DNA from: Chara braunii
Taxonomy: Eukaryota; Streptophyta; Charophyceae; Charales; Characeae
Length of the DNA: 64,000 nt
Assembly (NCBI GenBank): GCA_003427395.1
Contig: BFEA01000301.1
Span: 547,158 to 611,157, forward strand
Direction: 5' to 3'
Of the stretch, positions 11,277 through 20,890 are shown piece by piece. The first letter of the stretch is position 1. Each line of letters opens with the position of its first letter. The position numbers and the translations under genes are program-made. The notes below the pieces were generated by a model. The model saw only the letters and a program-made list of their open reading frames with translations, was not told the DNA's origin and ran no database searches.

Positions 11277-12677
11277 TGTTACGATCCTGCTCAACCATTA
11301 AGGCAAAATCAATTTTAAGAATGCAAGACTGATAAACTCAGGCAGCAGTAAAAAGAGATGAAGAGCGGAACCGACAGCATAAGGATAGAAGGATAGAAGA
11401 AGAATTCAAGAAGAAGAAGAAGAAGAAGAAGAAGAAGAAGAAATACACAAGTTTGAGCCAATGCCATGCCCCTCTCTTGACTCCACCTTCATCTTCTTCT
11501 CCCCTCATCCTCCTGCTGTGTGCACTCAAAGAGCTTCCCTTTCAGCCTCACTCTTCTCTCCCTCCTCTCTTGGTTGCAAACTCGCTATGGCAGAACATCA
11601 CTGGGAGCAGCAGATGTTCTAAGGACAACACAACCACTAATGTGCATCTACTGACTCATGTTCCCATAGCCACACTGAAGGATGAAGCCCAAGACCAACC
11701 GACACCCCTACAGGGGCCTTCTTGATGCAGTGCAAACCAAGGAAGTGAAGATGAGAGTCCACCATAGCCAAAGGTAAGTCTCCCTTGTGGATTCCTCTCC
11801 CTCAACCTCCACTCTCTTCCTCCCTCTGCATAGCCTACATTGCGGTACTTCTCCCTCTGGCCTCTGGCTCCACAGCCTAGCCTACTCCCTTCTACTGCAA
11901 CTACACCATCGTCATAGTGGTCTTTCCTTTCACCCTCCAGCTCCAGCACTTCAGCCAGAGGCTCGCCCAACTCACCCTCTGGCGAGAGCAGCAGCATGAC
12001 TGCCGGGGCAAATGCGCCCGCCCGCTCGTTGCACTGACTGTTATACTCATGACTCCCGGCCTTTGGTACATTTACTTGCGGCACTTCAGCCTCTGCCCGG
12101 ATGAGTAGGCCTATCGGATGTTCCTGCCCTTTGGCTGGAACATCACTGTAGTCTGCAACTACATTCGGGCAGTGGGCCATCATGACCTCTTAGGAAGCTA
12201 CAGGACCTTTCTAGGCCTACTGAGGTTTTGTAGCCCCCCCTGAGTTGCTGGAAAATCCTACTGGGTACCTGCCAAATTCTACTGTCGTCCTTGTCCGTCC
12301 TGGACTTCTAAAGCTTGTGCGGCATCCAATTTCAGTCCTACCGCTGTTGCTCTACCTATTCACAAGTCTATCCCTCCCTGACAGAGAAGTACAGCATGAC
12401 AACAGAGTTAGTTCACGGGCATTTGCAAGCATCAGATAGAGTTGGGCACACAGGCTAATCAGCAATCACGCTTAAACTCGAAAACCACAGCAATTCAGGC
12501 CAGCGGACAAGCACACGGGCATACACACATCATCATAAGGTCTGACAGACTCAGAAAACAAAGCGAAACAGTGTTAAACTCGGAAATCTCAGCAAACACA
12601 TCAATGACAGAAACAATCTCAGACAAATGGAGGTTGCTCAGACTGGAAACCGCATGGGTTATTACCGGCCCCTTACA
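11277..12677 (-). mobile_element. Diverged LTR, family A
   Basis: Starts TGTTACGATCCTG and ends CCTTACA. It matches the 8439 and 14898 copies in order (AAG run at about 11407-11442, a CACCATAGCC block, GGTAAGT) but is more diverged. The flanking 4-mers (GGGC and GACC) do not match, so either the duplication has decayed or one end is slightly misplaced. No PBS or polypurine tract adjoins, so it is probably an old solo LTR. Confidence 0.7.
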
Positions 12678-13401
12678 GACCTCTCAGGACAAATATATCC
12701 ATGGATGGCATGCCAGCCCCTCCCATAGTTTCTAAGGTTGTTGGCAAGGGATAGGAATAGCCCACCCACGATGTATATTCCAAGGGCCTTGCACCTGCAA
12801 ACCTCAGAACCATCTACATTGTGACCAGGCTATTTTTGTTGGTCGCCAACCTAAGCAGGCCAATTGGATAAATTATGCTATTTATTGGGGACCAGTGGAC
12901 CACATTCATCACCTTGCAAATTCGATGCAGTGTGTAAGAAAATGTGTAGCCATCTCAAAAATTGCTTACATCTCATCTTGTCCATGCTGACACACAACAG
13001 CGATTGCAGCTTGACCGTTCTTGACATGAACATGCCACAATCCTGACCACCGAGCACTATCAAAACAATCCTAGGCAGTTGGAACTTTGTGGTTCTGCAC
13101 TTGATCAAGCCACAATCACCACCGTCTGTTCTGCGAGCGCTTCAGTTGTGATCAACACTTGATTCCATGCTTCAGGATAAGGGGTTTTATAATGTCTGAA
13201 ACTGGATCACCCAATGGCAGCATTTGTGCCACCGCCCTCAACCCGGGACATGTTACCCACCTGCCAGCATTCAGGTGAGGGGAACAAGCCCGAGCTGAAA
13301 CTGGTTCAAAGTTGCCAACGATACTTCTAACCCTCTAGGAACAAATCATTGAATGAAATTTGTACAAACACATCATGAGGGAAAGCTATGAGGTTACTTA
13401 C
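12678..13401. other. No recognised gene; putative intron 3' of the 13.4-kb exon
   Basis: On minus this lies directly downstream of a GTAAGT splice donor, so it would be intronic. Short frames (for example 12878-13108 minus) show no recognisable domain. Confidence 0.4.
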
Positions 13402-13536
13402 CTCTGCAGAAGGGCTGTGCTCAAGAGGGATAGTCATGTTGACATCTTTACCACAGAACTCTGACCGGACAGCTATTGCTGAGTTATTCGGCCCCACTGC
13501 CCAGAAAATAGTTGAATCATCATCAACATATTGCAC
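13402..13536 (-). CDS. Putative host exon, NTMC2/C2-type membrane protein
   Basis: A 135-bp (45-codon) phase 0/0 exon on minus. The acceptor reads TTTTTGCAG just above 13536 and the donor is GAG|GTAAGT at 13402. The peptide contains STIFWAVGPNNSAIAVRSEF and CGKDVNMTIPLEHS, uninterrupted, in ordinary codons. From memory, FWG/A-x-GP...EFCGK...VPFE patterns occur after the C2 region of plant NTMC2-type SMP/C2 proteins, which tether the ER to other membranes. That assignment is from recall only and is moderate. The C2 exon at 38778-38918 has the same strand and the same phases, so both may belong to one gene. Neighbouring exons were not found. Confidence 0.55.
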
Positions 13537-13667
13537 CTGCAAAAATGACAACCACAGGAATCATCAAGGCACAGCAACATGGGCAGATGCAGTGAGGACA
13601 ACCATGCTCATGAGCCCTGCATGACAGAATAGACATATACTGGCACTCTACGACTCGTACGCTCAAG
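13537..13667. other. Putative intron 5' of the 13.4-kb exon
   Basis: On minus this leads into the acceptor at 13537-13540. No features seen. Confidence 0.4.
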
Positions 13668-14283
13668 AAGCTCCAATACCTTCAAAACATACTTGCGGCG
13701 CATCCCGTGTGCACCACTCGCGCACATGCGGCGTGTGCATCCAGTGCGCCACATGGGCAAAATTCAGGTTCAGCCAAAAAAAAAAAAAAAGTTGGGGAGG
13801 GGTGAATCGAAGTTCCCACACCCAGCCAACATTAGGACGTTGCCCGCGCAAATTTTTTTCAAGGCCGCGGTGCCCCAAAAACTGTGTTGTCATGTTTACT
13901 GTACACAACTCCATGCCATCTTCAGTGTATCGCAGTCCTTTCAGAGGTCCAATACGGTCATGAAGCTCCAATACCTTCAAAACATACTTGCGGCGCATCC
14001 CGTGCGCGCAACTCGCGCACATGCGGCGCACTGCGCATTGCGCATGTGGGGCGCGCACCCAGTGCGCTGCATGCGCAAAATTCGGGTTCAAACCATTCAG
14101 CCAAAAAAAAAAAAAAGTTGGGGAGGGGTTGAATCGAAGTTCCCACGCCCAGCCAAAATCAGGACATTGCCCGCGCAATTTTTTTTCAGGGCCGCGCTGC
14201 CCCAAAAACTCTGTGTTGTCATGTTTGTTGTACACAACTCCATGCCATCTTCAGTGTATCAGAGTCCTTGGTCCAATGAGGTC
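13668..14283. repeat. ~292-bp tandem duplication with A-runs
   Basis: AAGCTCCAATACCTTCAAAA begins both copies (about 13670 and 13962). Each copy has a GC-rich block starting CATACTTGCGGCGCATCCCG, an A run of 14-15, then GTTGGGGAGGGGT, and ends near TGCCATCTTCAGTGTATC. Copy 2 carries an extra CG-rich insertion. Apparent Ala/Arg/His-rich frames are shared by both copies and carry no known domain. Confidence 0.85.
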
Positions 14284-14474
14284 ATGATGAGGTGGCGTCT
14301 GTGGAACCGTTGCTTTCCTCTCGTTACTTCCAGATATAGAAAACGACAGAACTGACAGTTGTCTTTCCTTGGTGCTTTTGCTAAAAAACAACAAAAGAGA
14401 GAAAGATAATGACCATGACAAGTTGAAAACCAATCGCTATACACATGCACAAAAGACAAAAAATTACGGCGGTG
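14284..14474. other. No recognised gene
   Basis: Unassigned sequence between two repeats. Confidence 0.4.
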
Positions 14475-14880
14475 TATCTTTCCATGTTCTAGTGAAAGAT
14501 TCATTCTGATTTCGCACAAATTGGAGAGTAGTCAAGTGAGGCCCCATTACAACTTACCTGCCGCCAGAATTTGTAGGGCCTCTCTCAACTACACACGTCC
14601 GTTATAGTGCCTCTGTCACATAAGGACTGCAAGTAAGCTTCAAGCCCAGCTGTAGTCTGGTGCGATGCAAGGGCCTCATATTCTAGCGGAAGATTCATTC
14701 TCATTTTCCACATTCGGAGAGTGGTGGAGCAAGGTCCCATGCTACTGTTGTATGGCCCTCTCTCCACCACTCTCCAAATGTGCAAAATCACAATGAATCT
14801 TCCGCTAGAACATGGGAAGATCCACCACCCTATTTTGTCTTTTGTGCATGTGGAGAGCAGTGGAGCAAGGCCCTATCAGT
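14475..14880. repeat. Imperfect inverted repeat with extra half-copies
   Basis: Left arm TTCTAGCGGAAGATTCATTC (from 14681) ... GGAGAGTGGTGGAG pairs with the right arm CTCCACCACTCTCC ... GAATCTTCCGCTAGAA (ending 14810). This gives arms of about 50 bp around a loop of about 30 bases. A diverged half-copy lies at about 14480-14545 (TTCTAGTGAAAGATTCATTC) and another at about 14825-14875. Several half-units in both orientations suggest a foldback or MITE-like element; a small-RNA precursor is also possible. Confidence 0.7.
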
Positions 14881-14897
14881 AAAAAGACTAACCGTTC

Positions 14898-16197
14898 TGT
14901 TATGATCCTGGCCAATTCCAAAGTACACATTCATCAGAAAGTACAATGCCGTCCAATTGCAAAAAGAAATAAATGGACTTGAGAGGAGAGAGAGGGAAAG
15001 AAGAAGAAGAAGAAGAAGAAAGAAAGAAAGGAGAAGAAGATGATGTACACCAGCATAGACCAATGATAATGCTCTTCTTCTTCGCCAACCACTCTCCTCC
15101 TCCTTATCTCCTCCCCTCTTATTCAATCAAAAAATAATAATAACAATGTTGAATGGCTGAACCAGAATCAGTGTCTGAATCCCTCTTCTACTGCAGGTGT
15201 CACCTGAGGTCCACCATAGCCATGGCACCCTTCTCCTTCCTCTTCTCGAAGGCCTAGGTTATGGCGGACTGCTAGGGCCTTGCCCTGATGTGCAGCAGAC
15301 AACTCGAGCAGCTATGGCTGCTCTAGCTCAGGCCGCCATGCCTGACTCTGCCTCGAAGCTTCTTGGCGTACCTCTACCCCCGCTGGGGCCTTCTTGCTGC
15401 ACCGCCCACCAAGGTGATGAAGATGGCAACCACCATAGCTAGGTAAGTACCTCTGGTGCTCCCCCTTCCTAGTCATGTCGTGGTCTTCTTCCTCCTCCTG
15501 TCCTTGCTCCTTCCCCAGCAGCGCTGCTCCAAGCTAGCGCTGCTCCGGCCAGAACTCCAAACAGTGTGTCGCCAATCTTGCACACTGACAATGAGGAGGA
15601 GCACCTTGCTCCTCCTGGAGATGAAGTGGCCTGCTTGCCTCTAGGTGAGTGACTTCCTAAGCCGCACGGCCTCCAAGCAACCGGTACCTCCTCCCTTTCG
15701 GAGGGAAACATCATTGCAGAGTCCGATATTGCCCATACAGGCCTTAGACTCAGACTGGTTGGACTGGTACCCGCCTAGACCTAGCCTACAACTACTGGGC
15801 CTCTATAAATGCCAACTTTTGTCTTCTTCTGCTCGGCCTTGAGTACCCAACACATCTACCTCTACTTGGTGTGGTACCCGCCTACCTGCTACTTGAGTGT
15901 TTTCCACTGTTCTAAGTGTCGCGGGCCTTTTTCCCCGCCACTTGAGTGTTTTCCCCGCTGCAACCCTCAATGTCACGGCCACAGGTAACTACCGGCCCTT
16001 CGCGCCTTTCCGAACAACCAAGTGCCCTTGCTGGTCACACCCACACTCCAGCCCACAAGCACTCAGACAGTCATGCATGCACCTGCACAGACTTAGAAAA
16101 CTCAGCAACAAGCGGGAAACTCAGTAAGGCATACATTCCATGAGCAAAACTCAGAAGTCAGTTACGTGTCTCAGTCCGTGTTTGGCAGGTCATTACA
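14898..16197 (-). mobile_element. 3' LTR of minus-strand Ty3 element, family A
   Basis: 1300 bp. On minus it reads TGTAATGACCTGCC ... AGGATCATAACA. It matches the solo LTRs at 8439 and 36994. Decayed Ty3 pol begins at 16359 on minus, in the right orientation for this to be the 3' LTR. The first flanking bases on the interior side (minus: CTCTGGGGTAG) are a plausible polypurine primer. No matching 5' LTR is found near 21 kb. It contains (AAG)n at about 15001-15022. Confidence 0.8.
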
Positions 16198-16212
16198 CTA
16201 CCCCAGAGCGAG
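16198..16212 (-). other. Putative polypurine tract
   Basis: On minus this reads ...CTCTGGGGTAG directly before the LTR start TGTAATGACC. Position and G-run fit plus-strand priming, but it is short for a polypurine tract. Confidence 0.5.
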
Positions 16213-16358
16213 GTCCCTTCCAGCGAATAACTCATTCTGAGTCCCCGACAAACGCATCGTAAGCAAACATAGCGAAGAGATTTCACAAGTACTCAGTAGC
16301 AGTGAGTTTTGCAGAGTTTTTTGGTACAGCATTAGAGGCTATCTGTTGCTCGTATGCT

Positions 16359-16769
16359 TTAACAACGCGAGGTGCGCTGCGCAGCAGTTCCTTCTTTGAC
16401 ATCCAATAGATATCGTCTAACGGGTAATACATGAAGTGAATCTGATATTCTGTTACGTCCCTTCCCTACGTGCTTTTTTATTCTATCAATCTTGTGACGT
16501 CCATTGATTGCACGAGGAATCCTGTCTTCACAACAGTCCAAGGACTCAGCATCACGATATATATACAACTTTAATGCATCAAAGATTGGGTACGTGGGGC
16601 AATTAATCATCATACCAATCATGTCTAGAACTTCCCACGGACCATAATAGAGAGGGAGAAGTTTGCGTGACACTCCCTCTTCTTCCGAAAATTCAGACAT
16701 GTTGACCTGGACATAACTTCCCACTTTAATAGTCGAAGGTTGGCGTTTCTTATTCGCATGACGGATCAT
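16359..16769 (-). pseudogene. Ty3 integrase C-terminus (GPY/F plus chromodomain-like)
   Basis: One open frame of 136 codons. KLLPLYYGPWEVLDMIG is the GPY/F module. INGRHKIDRIKKHVGKGRNR has the spacing of a degenerate chromodomain entry. It lies just upstream, in element order, of the 3' LTR, as expected. About 100 bp of other-frame sequence separates it from the integrase core. Confidence 0.8.
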
Positions 16770-16866
16770 GGCGTGTTCTCTTGGTCATTGCTACAATGGC
16801 CACCTTGAGCAAGCGATCGTACTTGGCACTGAACCCAGGCCTGCCGGTCGTCAGACCAGCCCGCTG

Positions 16867-17659
16867 CTAAGGGAATGAGTAGGAGATCGGATTACGAATC
16901 TGCCAACCGTAATGCAGCCTGTGTGGCGTCATGCCAATGGAAGAATGGATGGAGTTGTTCAACAACCCCTTGACTGAATACAGCTCTTCATGCGACGTTT
17001 CCTGGTCCGGAATGATTAAGGCACGAAGAAGTTGAAGCACGGTCTGATTAATCTCCTCAGCAGAACTGTTGGCTTCGGGATGTCGATCAGATGTAATCCT
17101 CAATTTGAGGGTCGGGAGTTGGGACGTGAAGTCCTTCCATTCAGTACTTATGAAGCGTGGGTCCCGATCACTCATAAGGGTTTCCGAAGTTCTGGACTGC
17201 AAAATGTACTTCTGGTGGAACTCACGGATCACAACTTCAATTGGGGCATGAGGTGGCAATGGAATCAGATTTAGGAATTTGGAAAAACGATCAACAATGA
17301 CCTTCACTTGGGAATAACCATTCTTACTTATCTTTCCCATGTCCGTGAAGTCGATAGACAAAGACTCTCCAAAAGCGTTGGGAATGGGAAGAGGTTTAAG
17401 CAGCTCATGGGCATTTGTCAACCTGTCGTAATAGGTTTCCGTAAGTCTTGGCCATGCTGAAGTGTCCACTTCGACCGTGAGCCAAGTCCAAGACGTGTGT
17501 GCGGAGAGGCTCATGGTTGGGTACACACAAACAGTCATTGTTTCCATAACGCCGAAAAACCAGTCCTTCACATTCGTGAAAATCAGGCTGACTGTTGGGG
17601 TCAACCCGCAGCTGCTCAAGGATCGCGCTAAGGTCTGGGTCCTTGGCAGTTTGCTCCAC
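16867..17659 (-). pseudogene. Ty3 integrase (zinc-binding region and DDE core), frameshifted
   Basis: 17405-17659 encodes the N-terminal part (GLVFRRYGNNDCLCVPNH ... HGRSGHFSMAKTY). 16867-17619, in another frame from about 17400 down, encodes the core: SIDFTDMG has the first Asp, LMSDRDPRFIS the second, and SSAEEINQTV the Glu region. All three catalytic positions look retained. At least one frameshift joins the two parts. The peptide ends without a match to the next frame at 16867. Confidence 0.85.
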
Positions 17660-17746
17660 GATCTCCTACTTCAGTTTCTTCCGGAGGTCGTGAGAGTTTA
17701 CAAGGCAAGTCATATACTTGGGGTGGCAAGACAATGCATCAGCAAC

Positions 17747-18043
17747 TCAATTATAATAATAACCCTTTTTGTGTTTCAATTCAAAATAAAAAATGTCCAT
17801 CTCATGGAACCAGCGAGTCAACGTAGGGGGCAAGGTGGTGTGCTCCTCGATCCATTTCAAGGTCTCATGATCTGAGAAGACCTTGGAATGGCGTCCCAAA
17901 AGATAGTGCTTCCAATGATTCAATGCCTCATGCAAAGCATAGAGCTCGTGCATGTAGGTGGAAATAGCTACTTTTTCGTTGGGCATGCATTGGTTGTAGT
18001 ACTCGAGCGGCCGCAAGCCATCACCGCCATCTTGTTGCAACAC
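17747..18043 (-). pseudogene. Ty3 RNase H fragment
   Basis: 98 codons with the standard Ty3 RNase H landmarks: RPLEYYNQCM, STYMHELYALHEALNHWKHY, LLGRHSKVFSDHETLKWI and TLTRWFHEMD. The usual TTDAS block with the first active-site Asp lies upstream, near 18060-18080, in a different frame. Between it and integrase the frame is lost near 17750. Confidence 0.85.
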
Positions 18044-18340
18044 TACGCCAATCCCATACTGGCTCGCATCCGTAGTGACTACGAACAGGAGTTCGGAATT
18101 TGCAATGTGTAAGATACGTTCATGCGGACTACGGGATAACTTGACAAGGCCTCTTCAACAATAGAAAATTGGGGCATGCTTCCGATACTATGATGCAAGA
18201 CCAATGAAAGAATGCAATTCACTTCGAGGGTTGAGGCCACTTGCGTATGACCTCAACCTTGGTTGCCCCAGGCTCAAGGCCTACAACAGACAACTAGTGC
18301 CCAAGATAAATAACATTGTCCCTCCCAAACTCAGATTTCT

Positions 18341-18900
18341 CTACGTTGAGATGGAGTTGCATATTCTTGAGGATAGTGAACACTCAAGGTGCTTCATATG
18401 TTCCTCGATTGATTTGCTGAAAATTAGAATGTCATCGAGATACACAACCACAAACCAACCAATCTGTTCGCGGAAGACCTTGTCCACAAGGCTTTGAAAG
18501 GTGGTCGTCGCGTTCGCGAGACAGAAGGGCATTACGGTGAATTCGTAAAGCCCGTCGCGTGTCTTCAATGCAGTCTTTTGCTGGTCCGCCGGATCACCTT
18601 CAATCTGGTGGTACCAAAACTAGAGATTGATCTTGGAGAAGACCTTGCACCCACCTGTAGCATCAAGCAAATCATCTTGGAGATTGATCTTGAACTCAAT
18701 GGTTACGCATTTTTCCTTGTGATGCGGTTTAGACCGCGATAGTCAATACACATACGGAGTTTGCCTCCTTTCTTTGGGACAAACAAAACGGGTGCAACAA
18801 ATTCAGATTCGCTAGACTTAATCCATCCCTTGTCGATCATCTCATCGATATGTTTTCAAAGTTCCTCCAACTCGCCATCCAATATGGTATACACAAGCCT
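18341..18900 (-). pseudogene. Ty3 reverse transcriptase, frameshifted
   Basis: 18341-18568 encodes YEFTVMPFCLANATTTFQ and VVVYLDDILIFS, the catalytic YLDD block; MPFC replaces the usual MPFG. On minus from about 18900 to 18720, other-frame sequence encodes [20 protein letters not shown], the start of the RT palm. At least two frame changes split the domain. It sits between protease and RNase H, as in Ty3 pol. Confidence 0.85.
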
Positions 18901-18946
18901 TTGGAGGAACAACACCTTCGACCAACTCAATCGTGTGTCCAACTGA

Positions 18947-19696
18947 TCACGTGGGAACTCCACGAGGTTCGAACAGAACTTCTGGAAATCGGTCGAGTAG
19001 GCTTAAGAGGCTTGTTGGGATCGACGGGGGTGGGGGATCAGAAAAAGGATCACCTAGATCGGGTCGCAAGTTCTTAGTGAAGGCAGTCGAAACTGAAGTA
19101 GACTCATCTGGAATAGAAGTAGGTGTAGGGATAGAAGTGCATTTATCATGCAAAGTGGAATTATTACCGGCCGCAAAAGTAGAAGGTACACGAGTAGGGC
19201 GAACAAAAGCAACATACAACTGTTCATCCTCCTTATGCCTGCGCCACTTCTTGCAGAACTGCATGACATTAAGAAAGGTCATCGGGGAGTCGAGCTTCCA
19301 TCCAAGAGGACGGGACGTTTGTTCCCTTGTGCATCTTTGACCATGAAAAGTGGTTCCTTCCACTTGGTCCATTCGCACTGGGACTGCAACCAGCCCAAGC
19401 CAAGGACTGTGTCGAAGGGACTTGTTAAGGACATAGAAGTTCAATGTGTGTGATAGTCTTCTCTTTGTCAAAGGTAATGCGCACACCTTTGACTGCATGC
19501 GTAGATGAGACAAGTTGCCTACTTGAGTCCAACAAGGGTTTTGCAAAGCCACTTGCTTCATCCCCAAGCCCACTTTGCATATCCCGTGTGGTGATATGAA
19601 ATTAGTCGTGGCACCACAATCAATCAAGACACAGAGATAGCGGTGGTTAATACGAAGTTTGAAGAAGATCAACTTCGTTATACCCCTTGAGCACAT
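18947..19696 (-). pseudogene. Ty3 aspartic protease and RT lead-in
   Basis: An open frame of 249 codons. CVLIDCGATTNFIS near the start is the retropepsin active site, with Cys in place of the usual Ser (DSGA to DCGA); the Asp is kept. LLSLLDRFPEVLFEPRGVPT at the end is the short linker that precedes RT in Ty3 elements. This is the longest intact frame of the element. Confidence 0.8.
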
Positions 19697-20386
19697 TGTT
19701 GTTTCATCTTAGCCCAATGCTCTAGGTGATAGTGAAAGTCTACCTTCTCTGACTCCTCCCAGGGCTCAATATACGAGACATGACATTCATTAGCCTTGGA
19801 ATCAGTAGAAAATGGGGCTTCAAGGGAGGACTGCTGGTTCGTGATATGTTCCTTTGGAGAACTATCACTAACCGGTTCAGACTCCCTTGTTGTAGAGTGT
19901 GTTGATGAACCCTCTACACGCAATTCAGGTTTCCTTGCAGCGTAAAGCATCCTTGGACCTTATGATTGGTTTTCTAGCAATGCAGGCAACCTCCTTTCTT
20001 TATCCTAGCCTTCCATTCAACCTCACTGATCTAGAGGTCCACCCAAGGTTTAGTACTTGCGCCCTCCGAATTGGCTGGGATTTTGGCTCCCCTAGGGAGT
20101 GCGACGAAATTCCTTACTCAATTCCGGTTTTGGTTTCCCTTAGTATGGACAGTCTATTTGAAGGCACCAAATTTTTCATCTTCGTTATTGATCTCGGATT
20201 CTTGGGTGGAAGAGTAGGTTGTATCAGTGTCTTGTTCTTGGTCGTCGCCAAGAGTGGGGTCATCTGCTTCGGCCTCCCCTTCCACCTTTCGCAAGTCAAG
20301 CGCGACAAGATGGTTGCAACCACAAAACCGTTCACGAACAAAGGGTTTTTTGCTACTTGCTGTGGTAAGGAGATATCATGCTTCAA
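19678..20386 (-). pseudogene. Gag-protease spacer, low-complexity
   Basis: Two frames (19678-19950 and 20114-20386) rich in Ser, Glu and Lys lie between capsid-like and protease-like parts. No CCHC zinc knuckle was recognised, so the nucleocapsid is lost or too diverged. Assignment rests on position alone. Confidence 0.45.
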
Positions 20387-20555
20387 GACACACTACATCC
20401 TTCATCAAGGGACACCAAGTAGTGTAACCGAAGAAATCCCTGCCTAGGCAATCGGTGAAATTGGTGAGAACCGTACCTTTAACAACATCCAAGCACGATT
20501 GCGCTGTCAATTCCAATCCTGGTGTCGCAAAGAGTTTGCTGACATGCAACTGCAA

Positions 20556-20890
20556 TTATTTGTGCATGGTGCCCTGCCACTTGCTGAGCTTAAGATCGTC
20601 GAGTTGGATCCTTCCTCTAACTAGAGCATGTGGGTCTTTGTATTGCGCTACTAGTATCTCTTCGAGAGCGGCAACTGAGGTGACTTTAAGCCACTCCGTT
20701 AGATCGATCTTTGAATACCCAGCTTGCATAGCTTGGACTTCTAGGAAGCCCCTTACGACAACCTCGACATTGGTCCCTAGGATAAAGGACTGGTTCACTC
20801 TTCAAGTGCCCTGTACCTCAAAATAAGCCCTCATGGAACTGATATAGGACTCGACATCTTCCTTGCCATCATATATGGACGGTATCATCA
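20556..20890 (-). pseudogene. Ty3 Gag capsid-like region
   Basis: 80 codons (20556-20798) with FLEVQAMQAGYSKIDLTEWL and VAQYKDPHALVRGRIQL. In another frame just upstream are YDGKEDVESYISSMRAYFEV. The layout resembles the retrotransposon Gag fold, with a trimmed size. It sits at the 5' end of the minus element. Above 20890 a frame rich in Ala, Ser and Pro (to 21234) could be more Gag, but I cannot show that. Confidence 0.6.

Noticed and set aside
13693-14355. 220-codon Ala/His/Arg-rich frame
   Set aside because: It spans a tandem duplication with A-runs; both copies give similar peptides only because the DNA is repeated.
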